Part shown: piece after piece, positions 35,249 to 44,628 of the stretch
How positions within the stretch are numbered: the stretch's first letter is position 1
Layout: every line of letters starts with the position of its first letter
Assembly (NCBI GenBank): GCA_003559475.1
Contig: PWLF01000193.1
Coordinates: 1 to 53,453 of the forward strand
Length of the DNA stretch: 53,453 bases
Source: Bacteroidales bacterium
GTDB lineage: Bacteria > Bacteroidota > Bacteroidia > Bacteroidales > UBA7960
Direction: 5' to 3'
Program-made: the position numbers and the translations under genes
The notes under the pieces: model-generated
The model's input: only the letters and a program-made list of their open reading frames with translations
Databases searched by the model: none
What the model was told of the DNA's origin: nothing

Positions 35249-38200
35249 ATGCGATTATTTAAAAGTAAGCAAAAAAAATTTATTTTGGTTTTTTTTATAA
35301 AAGCTTTACTACTACTTTATAATACAGTTATATCCTCGCCTCCCCCACCTAATGTTGTAGAACAGACTATTCAGGTTTTTTGTGGAGAAAATGCTGAGTT
35401 TGAAATAGACAACCAGGACCCTGATTATATTTATTTTTGGTTTTCTGATTCCGAAGGAGAAGAACAGGTAGGATTAGGTGAAATTTTTGAAACTTCGGTT
35501 TTAACTTCAAATACAAGCTATTGGGTTGGAGCTGCTGAAGGAGAGATAATATCTGAAGAATTTACATTTACCAATTGTGATGCTACCGGTCGTTTTGGGC
35601 CTGATCAAAGTGCTGTAGATTCAGAATACAATGGGACTAATTTGGAAGGAGATGTTACGGTTATTGGAGATGGAATACAGGAATGGATTGTTCCAAAAAC
35701 AGCTACATATACTATTACTACTTATGGAGCAGGTGCAGGATATATAAACGAACAAAAAGGAGCAAAAATATCCGGCGAATTTGAATTAGAAGAGGGGGAT
35801 ACTTTAAGAATTTTAGTTGGACAAGTTGGCTTAGGAGGTGATACTGATGATGACGGTCGCTTTTGTGGTTCTGGGATGACAGCTGTTGCTAAATATCAAG
35901 AGAACGATGATGACATTCCTTTAATAGTAGCAGGAGGAGCCGGTGGAGTATCAGACGGAAGTATATCATCCCCTGTACAATCTTTTGGTATAGCAACAGA
36001 AACAGCAAATAGTGGAACTTCAGGAGGAAATCCTGATAATTCGGAAGGAACAGATGGTAATGCAGGTAGAAGCGGAAGTACAGGTACATGGGCACATCCG
36101 GGTTCAGGATTTTATGAGTCGGAAACAGTTGGTACTGATGGGGATAGATCTCAGTCATTTATTGATGGTGGTGTAGGTGCTTCCGGAGATAATAATGCCG
36201 AAGGAGGTTTTGGAGGAGGAGGAGTTGGAAGACATAATCAAAGAATAGGAGGAGGTGGCGGTTATTCCGGCGGTGGCTCGGGTGGAAACTCAAATAATGA
36301 TGTTGGAGGAGGTGGGGGCTCCTATAATTCAGGAAAAAATCAAACTAATAAATCGGGATACCATCAAGGAAATGGTTTAGTTGTTATTTCTTTAGAAGTT
36401 CCGGAAGTTGGAGAATTAAGTGATTTAACTCAAGTAGATGTGGAAATTGAAGAATTAAGTATTCCGGATGTTTCTGAATTAAACCCTGATATTTACTGTG
36501 GGACGTCAATAACTTTATCCGCCTCAGGAAGTTCTTCCAACTATGTATGGTATAACGATGAAGATGATATAGTTGGCACAGGAGAAAATTTTACTACTCC
36601 AAGTCTAACCGAAAATACTACTTATTATGTCGAAGCAGTTGATACTGAACCGGAAAATGTGGTTTTAGAGTTTACCAATTGTAAAGCAACAGGCAGAACA
36701 GGTCCTTCTCAAGCAGACTGTGATTTTGAATATTTGGGAACAAATCTTGAAGGAAAGGTTAATATAACCGGTTATGGAATTCAACAGTGGGTTGTTCCTT
36801 ATACTGCAACATATACTATTGAAGCTTATGGGGCTCAGGGAGGGTCCGGAATAAGAGGAGGTATTGGTGGAAAAGGAGCAAAAATGTCCGGCGAGTTTGA
36901 ACTTGAAAAAGGGCAAAAATTAGATATTTTAGTTGGTCAACAAGGTCGAGGGGGGTATTCAAATCAAGTAGGTGGTGGCGGTGGTACTTTTGTAGTTATG
37001 AGTAATGCTATTTATGAGGAAGATATTTTAATAATTGCCGGTGGTGGTGGGGGTTATGGTGTAGGAACAACTACTGTTAATCAGGATAAAGCGTATGGTT
37101 CGGTTGATGTCAATGCAAAAGATGGGGTTGGCGGAGAGTCCTGGGGTGCGGGAGGTGTTGATGGAAATGGTGGAGATGCTGCAGACTCAAGAGGTTCCGG
37201 TGGAGGAGGGTTTTTTAGTGATGGAGAAGATGGCTCCGGAAACGGTGGGAGGGGTGTTTCTTATATAAAAGGAGGACTAGGAGGGCATGGTAATACTGTT
37301 GATGGTGGATTTGGTGGTGGTGGAGCTACAGATGAAAATACCGGATGGGGTGCAGCTAGTGGTGGTGGTGGTTATACCGGTGGTGGTGGTGGATACTCTG
37401 ATAGTGAAGATGATGAAGCTGCCGGAGGAGGAGGTGGTTCATTTAACTCAGGAATAAATCAAAATAATGAAGAAGGTGTTAAAACCGGTCATGGATTAGT
37501 AGTTATATCTTACTCTGTTGAACCTCAATGTGCTTCAGATAGAGCCCCAATAAATATAACAGTAGAAGAAATAGATACACCGGAAATAGTTGACCCAAAT
37601 CCCATTATATCTTGTGGAGGTAAAGCCACATTATCTGCATCAGGTAGTACAGGAGAATATGTATGGTATAACGATGAAGATGAAATTGTCGGTATAGGAG
37701 AAAACTTTACTACTTCAATCCTGACAGAAAATACAACTTATTATGTTGCGGCTGTTAATAGCGAACCTGCGAATAGTATTTGGCGATTTACAAATTGTAG
37801 AAAAGAAGGAAGATTAGGTCCTACTCAAGAAGATGCAGATAATGAATATGAAGGAACTAACCTAGAGGGAGAAGTCACAATAATTGGTGATGGCATTCAA
37901 CAATGGACTGTTCCCAAAACAGCTACTTACACAATTGAAGCTTATGGTGCACAAGGAGGTGCAGGGACGAGAGGTGGTATTGGAGGTAAAGGAGCAAAAA
38001 TGTCAGGTGATTTTGAACTTCAAGAAGGCGAAGTTATTGAAATCCTTGTTGGTCAACAAGGTGACGGTGGATATTCTCAAGAAATAGCAGGAGGTGGTGG
38101 TTCTTTTGTAGTAATGGGAAATGCCAGTAATAAGTCAGATATTTTGATTATAGCAGGTGGTGGAGGTGGTTATGGTGTTGGAACAACTACTATTCATCAG

Positions 38201-41200
38201 GATGTAGCACATGCGACAATAAATGATAATGCAAAAAACGGAATTGGAGGTACCTCTTTGGGTATAGGAGGAGTTGATGGAGCCGGCGGCGGAGATGCTG
38301 AATCTAGAGGTTCAGGAGGTGGTGGATTTATAAGTGATGGTGCTGACGGTTCAGGAAATGGTGGTGGCGGTAAATCATTTTTAAATGGCGGACAAGGAGG
38401 AGTGGGTAACACTGTTGATGGTGGATTTGGTGGTGGTGGAGCTACAGATGAAAATACCGGATGGGGTGCTGCAAGTGGTGGCGGTGGTTATTCAGGAGGT
38501 GGTGGAGGATACTCTGATAGTGATGATAATGAAGCAGCCGGAGGTGGAGGTAGCTCATATAACTCTGGTGCTAATCAAAATAATCAAGCCGGTGTTAGAG
38601 AAGGGCATGGATTGGTTATTATATCCTCAATAGTTGAAAAAAAATGTGCTTCTGATAAAGTCCCCATAAATATTACAGTAGAAGAACTAATCTCTCCGGA
38701 TGTTACAGAATCAGATCCCATTATTTCTTGTGGTTCATCCATAACACTAAACGCTTCAGGAAGCACAAATAATTATGTATGGTTTAATGAGAATGATGAA
38801 ATAATAGGTTATGGTAATAGCTTTACTACTCCCAGACTTAAAAATGACACAATATATAAGGTTGCTGCTATTGATTTTCAAACTGAAGTAATAGAATATG
38901 AATTTACAAATTGTGGAGTAGAAGGTAGATTTGGTCCTTTTCAATCAAATGTTAATTCTGAGTATTCAGGAACAAACCTTGAAGGAAATGTGACCGTGGT
39001 TGGATACGGAATTCAGAAGTGGGAAGTTCCTTATTCAGCAACATACAATATTCAAGCTTATGGTGCACAAGGAGGTGTTGGCCCTAGAAGTGGAATAGGA
39101 GGTAAAGGAGCAAAAATATCAGGTTATTTTGATCTTGAAAAAGGTGATGTATTAGAAATCTTAGTTGGTCAAAAAGGAGGTGGTAGTGATATTGATACAT
39201 TAGAAATTGGCGGTGGAGGAGGATCTTTTGTAGTAATGGAAAATGCCAGCTCAGAAGCCGATATTTTAATTATAGCCGGAGGAGGTGGTGGTTATGGTGT
39301 AGGAACATCTACTAATCAACAAAATATAGCTCATGCTACAACAGAAAACAATGCAAAAGATGGTTTTGGCGGTAATTCATGGGGTACGGGAGGAGTTGAT
39401 GGAAGTGGTGGAAATGCTGCAAATTCAAGAGGTTCAGGAGGTGGAGGATTTTTTACTGATGGTGAAGATGGCTCGGGAAATGGAGGTAGAGGAAGATCTT
39501 ATCTAAATGGTGGTGTTGGCGGAAGAGGATATAGTCTAGATGGCGGCTTTGGTGGAGGAGGAGCTACAGATGAAGCTACATCATCCTTTGGTGCTGCCGG
39601 CGGTGGTGGCGGATACTCCGGTGGAGGTGGAGGATATTCTTCTAGTAGTTCTAACGAAGCTGCAGGAGGAGGAGGAGGTTCTTTTAACTCAGGTTTTAAT
39701 CAAAATAATGAAGAAGCATACATTGAAGATAGACATGGACGAGTTATCATATCTTATGAGAGAGAATTTTTATGCTTATCAGAAAAGGTGTCGATTAATA
39801 TCACTATTGATGATATGGAAAGCCCAAATATAAACGAAACAAACCCTGCTATCTCATGTGGAGGAATTACTACTTTAACTGCCTCGGGAAGTACAGGATA
39901 TTATCTGTGGTATGATGAAGTAAACGAAATAGTTGGGACAGAAGACAGTTTTAATACTCCTGTTCTTACAGAAAATACAGATTATCAGCTTGAAGCTATT
40001 GATATTGAAAGTGAAGAGATAGAGTATGTATTCACAAATTGCGGAGTTGAAGGAAGAACAGGTCCTTCTCAATTAGACTGTGATACTGAATATTCAGGGA
40101 CAAATATTGAATCAGAAGTTACAATAAATAGTGATGGCATTCAGGAATGGGAAATACCCGAAACAGGAGTATATACTTTTACTGCATACGGTGCAAGAGG
40201 TGGAGGAAAAGATATAAATGTGGGAAGGCATGGTTATGGAGCAATTATACAAGCTGATTTTGAATTAAATAAAGGAGATGAAATACTGATTTTAGTTGGA
40301 CAAAAAGGTTCTGATTATTCAGATGAAAATGGTAATGCAGGTGGTGGAGGAACTTTTATAGTAAAAGTTGACCCACAAGGAGATTATTTTATGGATGATA
40401 ATAGTTACTTGGGTTTAAAAGTTACACCATTGTTAGTTGCCGGAGGAGGTGGCGGAGCATTTAATGATAATCCTATTGCTGATAACGATGGTCAAACAGA
40501 TAGTTATAGTGAATATCTCGGAGAGTGGACTGATCAAGGTGGATTTCATTGGGGAGCTACAGGTTCCGGGGAAGGTGCCGGAGGTGGATTTTCCGGAACC
40601 GGCGAAGAAGATGGCTCTGAACCCACAGGAGGAGGGAGTTTCTTAAATGGATATAAAGGAGACAGAAATTACGGAATTGGTGGATATTATCTGGAAGAGT
40701 CTTCAGATTATGGAGGTTTTGGCGGTGGTGGCGGTTATGGTATATTTAATTACGGATCAGGAGGAGGAGGATTCAGAGGTGGTGATTTTTGTCCATACAA
40801 TAGTAACACATGTAAGAGTGGTGGAGGAAGTTATATTCATAAAAGTGCAATATCAGCCGCTACTTCAGACGGTAATTTTAATACTACTAATTCCGACGGC
40901 TTTGATGTCTATGATGGTCCTGTTGATAACTTGAATGAATATAATGAAGATGATCATGGAATGGTTATAGTAACTTATGCTATAGAACCTATATGTTTCT
41001 CTGATAGAGATTTCGTAACGGTAGAAGTAGAATTTGACTACTATCAAACACTATCTTCCGGAGATTGGGATAATGAAAGTACATGGGAGGAGTGTTGTAT
41101 GACAACATGCAACCCGGCTGAGTCATCTCCCTTATCTTTATTTGACAGAGATATCTCTATAAGAGACGGGCATGTGATTGATATTGATGGCGATTGGACA

Positions 41201-42538
41201 AACAATGCAGATATCATTAAAGAACAGGATAGCGAAATAAATATTACCGGCAACTGGATTAATCAAGGAACTGTTGATACTGAATTAGGAGGAGTGTTTA
41301 GATTTAGTGGTTCTTCCCATCAAACTATTGACCCCGGCGACAGTGATTTTAATGATATTATATTTGAGAACACTACTGGGTTATGTGGAGATTTAGAAAT
41401 AACCTCTCCAATGGTAATAAACGGCAATGCAGATTTTGATGACGGAGTTGTCTATTTCTCTGATACTGGATCATTATTATTTACAGAAGATGCTACATCA
41501 AACGAAGGCTCTGAAGATAGCTTTGTTGACGGTGAAGTTGAAAAAGAAGGAACAGACGCTTTTGTTTTTCCTATAGGAGAAAGTTGCATTTATGCACCTT
41601 TAGGTATTTCTGAAGCATCAGGTGGAGACCAGGGCGAGTCATTTACTGCAAGGTATTATCATATAGATCCTGATCTAGCCGGACTTGATGTGACAAGCAA
41701 AGAAGCGTCAATTAATAATGTTTCCAGAATGGAATACTGGATTCTTGATAGATCTGACGGAGGAACAAATGAGGTTCAGGTAACCTTAAGCTGGGAGGAT
41801 TCTAGAAGCGGAGGCATTGGAAATCTTAATGACCTAATAGTTGCCCGCTGGGATGATACTCAATGGAATGATAAAGGACAGTCATCAATAACCGGTGATA
41901 TTATGTCAGGCACAATTACCTCAAACTTTATAAGTGATTTTAGCCCGTTTACTCTTAGCTCCGAATCATGGGATAATCCTCTTCCAATCGAACTTCTGAG
42001 CTTTGAAGCAGAATGCGATAAAGATGGGAATGCTTTAATAACCTGGGAAACAGCTACTGAGATAAATAATGACTATTTCATATTGGAAAAATCCAAAGAC
42101 GGAAAAGATTTTACAGAGATAGCTATGATTGAAGGTCAGGGTTATAGCAACAGAATTGTGGAGTATTCATATATTGATGAACACTTGTTTTTCGGAGATA
42201 ATTATTACAGATTAAAACAAGTAGATTTTGACGGTACAACAACAGAATATAACATAATTCACATAAATTGTGATAAAAAATCAGATGAAGCAAAATCAGT
42301 AGTTTACCCAAATCCTTTCAGGTCGGAAATAATTATATATCTTGAGAATATTGAAGATAATCATGTATATTTTGAGATATATAGCGAAACAGGTAGTTTA
42401 ATAACTCGCAAGAGATACGGTATTGAAAGAGATTCTGATAGCTATGTGTTTGAACTTGATGATCTAGAACCCTCAGCATACTTGCTTAGAATAATCTCAG
42501 ACAGGCATTTGTTTAATCATAAGATAATAAAGAATTAA
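35249..42538 (+). CDS. Giant secreted protein with five Ig-like plus ALK/LTK-type glycine-rich modules and a T9SS signal
   Basis: A 2429-residue exported protein. The signal peptide ends near residue 30. Five modules follow, each an Ig-like domain (CGxxxTLSASGS, YVWYNxxxEIVG, LTENTTYYV) and a glycine-rich domain (residues about 104-380, 472-750, 844-1120, 1215-1500, 1592-1907). Each glycine-rich domain starts FTNCxxxGRxGPSQ, continues with GIQxWxVPxTATYTIxAYGA, FELEKGDxLxILVGQ and ILIIAGGGGG, passes through dense GGGG runs, and ends HGLVVIS. This order matches the glycine-rich extracellular region of animal ALK/LTK as I recall it. Residues 1920-2290 are beta-rich (GDWDNESTWEECC; FPIGESCIYAPLGI), followed by LLSFEAECDKDGNALITWET and a C-terminal T9SS domain (VYPNPFRSEIIIY). 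Probably a surface adhesin or ligand-binding protein. Confidence 0.87.
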   Translation: MRLFKSKQKKFILVFFIKALLLLYNTVISSPPPPNVVEQTIQVFCGENAEFEIDNQDPDYIYFWFSDSEGEEQVGLGEIFETSVLTSNTSYWVGAAEGEIISEEFTFTNCDATGRFGPDQSAVDSEYNGTNLEGDVTVIGDGIQEWIVPKTATYTITTYGAGAGYINEQKGAKISGEFELEEGDTLRILVGQVGLGGDTDDDGRFCGSGMTAVAKYQENDDDIPLIVAGGAGGVSDGSISSPVQSFGIATETANSGTSGGNPDNSEGTDGNAGRSGSTGTWAHPGSGFYESETVGTDGDRSQSFIDGGVGASGDNNAEGGFGGGGVGRHNQRIGGGGGYSGGGSGGNSNNDVGGGGGSYNSGKNQTNKSGYHQGNGLVVISLEVPEVGELSDLTQVDVEIEELSIPDVSELNPDIYCGTSITLSASGSSSNYVWYNDEDDIVGTGENFTTPSLTENTTYYVEAVDTEPENVVLEFTNCKATGRTGPSQADCDFEYLGTNLEGKVNITGYGIQQWVVPYTATYTIEAYGAQGGSGIRGGIGGKGAKMSGEFELEKGQKLDILVGQQGRGGYSNQVGGGGGTFVVMSNAIYEEDILIIAGGGGGYGVGTTTVNQDKAYGSVDVNAKDGVGGESWGAGGVDGNGGDAADSRGSGGGGFFSDGEDGSGNGGRGVSYIKGGLGGHGNTVDGGFGGGGATDENTGWGAASGGGGYTGGGGGYSDSEDDEAAGGGGGSFNSGINQNNEEGVKTGHGLVVISYSVEPQCASDRAPINITVEEIDTPEIVDPNPIISCGGKATLSASGSTGEYVWYNDEDEIVGIGENFTTSILTENTTYYVAAVNSEPANSIWRFTNCRKEGRLGPTQEDADNEYEGTNLEGEVTIIGDGIQQWTVPKTATYTIEAYGAQGGAGTRGGIGGKGAKMSGDFELQEGEVIEILVGQQGDGGYSQEIAGGGGSFVVMGNASNKSDILIIAGGGGGYGVGTTTIHQDVAHATINDNAKNGIGGTSLGIGGVDGAGGGDAESRGSGGGGFISDGADGSGNGGGGKSFLNGGQGGVGNTVDGGFGGGGATDENTGWGAASGGGGYSGGGGGYSDSDDNEAAGGGGSSYNSGANQNNQAGVREGHGLVIISSIVEKKCASDKVPINITVEELISPDVTESDPIISCGSSITLNASGSTNNYVWFNENDEIIGYGNSFTTPRLKNDTIYKVAAIDFQTEVIEYEFTNCGVEGRFGPFQSNVNSEYSGTNLEGNVTVVGYGIQKWEVPYSATYNIQAYGAQGGVGPRSGIGGKGAKISGYFDLEKGDVLEILVGQKGGGSDIDTLEIGGGGGSFVVMENASSEADILIIAGGGGGYGVGTSTNQQNIAHATTENNAKDGFGGNSWGTGGVDGSGGNAANSRGSGGGGFFTDGEDGSGNGGRGRSYLNGGVGGRGYSLDGGFGGGGATDEATSSFGAAGGGGGYSGGGGGYSSSSSNEAAGGGGGSFNSGFNQNNEEAYIEDRHGRVIISYEREFLCLSEKVSINITIDDMESPNINETNPAISCGGITTLTASGSTGYYLWYDEVNEIVGTEDSFNTPVLTENTDYQLEAIDIESEEIEYVFTNCGVEGRTGPSQLDCDTEYSGTNIESEVTINSDGIQEWEIPETGVYTFTAYGARGGGKDINVGRHGYGAIIQADFELNKGDEILILVGQKGSDYSDENGNAGGGGTFIVKVDPQGDYFMDDNSYLGLKVTPLLVAGGGGGAFNDNPIADNDGQTDSYSEYLGEWTDQGGFHWGATGSGEGAGGGFSGTGEEDGSEPTGGGSFLNGYKGDRNYGIGGYYLEESSDYGGFGGGGGYGIFNYGSGGGGFRGGDFCPYNSNTCKSGGGSYIHKSAISAATSDGNFNTTNSDGFDVYDGPVDNLNEYNEDDHGMVIVTYAIEPICFSDRDFVTVEVEFDYYQTLSSGDWDNESTWEECCMTTCNPAESSPLSLFDRDISIRDGHVIDIDGDWTNNADIIKEQDSEINITGNWINQGTVDTELGGVFRFSGSSHQTIDPGDSDFNDIIFENTTGLCGDLEITSPMVINGNADFDDGVVYFSDTGSLLFTEDATSNEGSEDSFVDGEVEKEGTDAFVFPIGESCIYAPLGISEASGGDQGESFTARYYHIDPDLAGLDVTSKEASINNVSRMEYWILDRSDGGTNEVQVTLSWEDSRSGGIGNLNDLIVARWDDTQWNDKGQSSITGDIMSGTITSNFISDFSPFTLSSESWDNPLPIELLSFEAECDKDGNALITWETATEINNDYFILEKSKDGKDFTEIAMIEGQGYSNRIVEYSYIDEHLFFGDNYYRLKQVDFDGTTTEYNIIHINCDKKSDEAKSVVYPNPFRSEIIIYLENIEDNHVYFEIYSETGSLITRKRYGIERDSDSYVFELDDLEPSAYLLRIISDRHLFNHKIIKN
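36480..40980 (+). repeat. Long-period module repeat of about 1.1 kb in the giant gene
   Basis: Modules 2-5 repeat with a period near 1.1 kb. Identical DNA beginning GATGGTGGATTTGGTGGTGG occurs at 37301 and 38417, exactly 1116 bases (372 codons) apart, and continues identical for about 50 bases. Module 4 is closely related and module 5 more distant. A first, most divergent module precedes them from about 35340. Confidence 0.85.
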
Positions 42539-42714
42539 AATTGTGAATCGGCAAGTTTAATATATTGATATTAAGTTTTTTAATAAAAAATTAATATTTC
42601 TAAAGATGTCTGATTAGAGTAAACTAACTTTATGATATTTCAACTTTATAACGTTTTAAAATCAATTCGATAACGCCAATTTTTTATACAATCATTTATA
42701 AAAGAGTTTTTAAC

Positions 42715-42744
42715 TTTGCAATTTGTCAAAAAAACTTATTTTTG
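42715..42744 (+). promoter_or_regulatory. Candidate promoter of the FecCD/AmgK/MurU operon
   Basis: TTTG at 42715-42718, then 18 bases, then TATTTTTG at 42737-42744. The GTG start at 42791 is about 46 bases downstream. No metal-responsive operator could be recognised. Confidence 0.48.
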
Positions 42745-42790
42745 TTTTTGATTTAACTAAAAGATAAGGTTTTTTTATACAATTAGCAAA

Positions 42791-43804
42791 GTGAAGAATA
42801 AAATTATTAGATGGGGCATTTTCTTATTATCGCTTGTTTTTTTGGCGATAATAGCATTTTTGGTTGCAATCTCGACCGGAGAGTTTAAAATTTCAATTTT
42901 TGATATTCCTCGTATTCTTATTGAAAAAGAGGGAACGGAATATACGATTATCAATCATCTGAGATTACCCAGAATACTTTTAGGAATAGCCGTTGGAGGT
43001 GGTTTAAGTTTGTCGGGAGCTATACTTCAGGGGATATATAGAAATCCTTTGGTAGAGCCATATACTTTAGGAATTTCCGGTGGTGCCGCTTTTGGTGTCG
43101 CTATGGCTATAGTTTTTGCTTTACCGATGACAATCGGTTACTTTATATTGCCTCTTGCAGGGTTTACCGGTGCTTTAATTACAATTTTTCTAGTCTATTT
43201 TCTTGGAATACGTCAGGGAAATATTAATATCAATAATATGCTTCTGATAGGAGTGATGATCAGCTTTGTCTCTTCAGCAGCTATGATGCTTTTAATGGCT
43301 ATTACAACATCTGATAATCTTCACAGTATTGTTTTTTGGATGATGGGCTCTCTTGATGAGCCAAATATGAGCATAATCCGGATAACTATGATAGTATCTT
43401 TATCCGCCCTTATTTTATCTTTGTTTTTTTCTAACTCTTTGAATGCTTTGCGTTTAGGAGAAACAAATGCGAAGCATTTGGGAATAAATACCGGAGTTGC
43501 TATTCGGATATTATTTGTATTAGCATCGCTTCTGGCAGGTATTTGTGTCGCATCTGCCGGTGTTATCGGGTTTGTCGGACTCGTGATTCCTCATTTGATA
43601 AGGTTGATTGCAGGGTCCGATTTCAGAGTCTTGCTCCCCGGTTCTTTTTTGGGTGGAGCAACATTTTTAATTATATCCGACACTTTAGCACGTACAATAA
43701 TTTCACCCAACGAATTACCAATAGGTGTTATAACAGGAATAGTCGGAGGGATAATGTTTATAATTATTTTGAGTAGATCAAAATCAAACTTTAAAATGAG
43801 TTAA
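42791..43804 (+). CDS. FecCD-family ABC transporter permease
   Basis: A 337-residue inner-membrane permease of the siderophore/haem/vitamin B12 importer family (BtuC/FecCD fold, about 10 helices). Typical segments are NHLRLPRILLGIAVGGGLSL (helix 2), GAILQGIYRNPLVEPYTLGI, and near the end GVIGFVGLVIPHLIRLIAGS and SDTLARTIISPNELPIGVIT. The start is GTG; no earlier in-frame ATG exists nearby. Three bases separate it from its ATPase. No periplasmic binding protein or TonB receptor gene is present in the window, so the substrate is open. Confidence 0.93.
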   Translation: MKNKIIRWGIFLLSLVFLAIIAFLVAISTGEFKISIFDIPRILIEKEGTEYTIINHLRLPRILLGIAVGGGLSLSGAILQGIYRNPLVEPYTLGISGGAAFGVAMAIVFALPMTIGYFILPLAGFTGALITIFLVYFLGIRQGNININNMLLIGVMISFVSSAAMMLLMAITTSDNLHSIVFWMMGSLDEPNMSIIRITMIVSLSALILSLFFSNSLNALRLGETNAKHLGINTGVAIRILFVLASLLAGICVASAGVIGFVGLVIPHLIRLIAGSDFRVLLPGSFLGGATFLIISDTLARTIISPNELPIGVITGIVGGIMFIIILSRSKSNFKMS

Positions 43805-43807
43805 AAT

Positions 43808-44614
43808 ATGCCATCTTTTTTTTCAATAAAAGATTTTTCTTGTGGTTATTCAAACCGGTATGTCTTGGAAAATATAAACTTTGATATAAGCAAAGGTGTG
43901 TTGTCAGGCATTATTGGTCCTAACGGCTCCGGGAAAACAACCCTTTTCAGAGGGATAACAGGGCAGTTGTCAACAAAAAAAGGGGAAGTTTATCTCAATG
44001 GCAATGATTTGCAAAGAATGACTTATAAAGAAAAAGCAAGGCATATTGCCGTTGTTTCTCAACATACAAACGCAACCGATATTACCGTCGAAGATTACGT
44101 TTTGATGGGAAGACTGCCTCATAGAAAAAAGATGAGATTTTTTGAAACCGCTGAAGACTATGAGATTGCGTATAAGTTTATGGAACTAACAAATGTTATC
44201 CACCTTAAAGATAAACTTATGTCGAAAATAAGTGGCGGAGAACAACAGTTAGCCAACATCGCAAGAGCCCTCACTCAACAACCTGATTTGTTGCTTCTTG
44301 ATGAACCAACATCTCACCTCGATATTACTCATCAGGTACAAATATTAAACCTGATTCAAAAATTAAATCATGAGATGGGGCTTTCCGTATTAATGATTAT
44401 TCACGACCTTAACCTCGCAGGAGAGTACTGTGATTACTTGATAATGCTTAATGACGGCAAAATACACAAAAAAGGTCTTCCCGAAAAGGTGCTAAATTAT
44501 AAAGATATTGAAGAAGTTTATAATACGGTAGTGGTTGTTAAACCAAACCCAATATCAGATAAACCCTCTGTGTTTCTGGTGTCAGAAAAAATATTAAATA
44601 AAATGGAAGATTAA
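43808..44614 (+). CDS. ABC transporter ATP-binding protein of FecE/BtuD type
   Basis: A 268-residue ATPase partner for the FecCD-type permease just upstream. It has Walker A GIIGPNGSGKTTLFRGI, signature KISGGEQQLANIARALT, Walker B LLLLDEPTSHLDI and switch region MIIHDLNLAGEYCDYLI, all typical of iron-siderophore, haem or cobalamin importers. It ends 14 bases before the AmgK-like gene. Confidence 0.93.
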   Translation: MPSFFSIKDFSCGYSNRYVLENINFDISKGVLSGIIGPNGSGKTTLFRGITGQLSTKKGEVYLNGNDLQRMTYKEKARHIAVVSQHTNATDITVEDYVLMGRLPHRKKMRFFETAEDYEIAYKFMELTNVIHLKDKLMSKISGGEQQLANIARALTQQPDLLLLDEPTSHLDITHQVQILNLIQKLNHEMGLSVLMIIHDLNLAGEYCDYLIMLNDGKIHKKGLPEKVLNYKDIEEVYNTVVVVKPNPISDKPSVFLVSEKILNKMED

Positions 44615-44628
44615 AAGGATTATATAAA

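Noticed and set aside
36665-39000. Antisense and shifted open frames in the glycine-rich gene.
   Set aside because: GGT/GGA-rich coding DNA gives long open frames in other registers, with proline-rich or low-complexity translations and no domain features.
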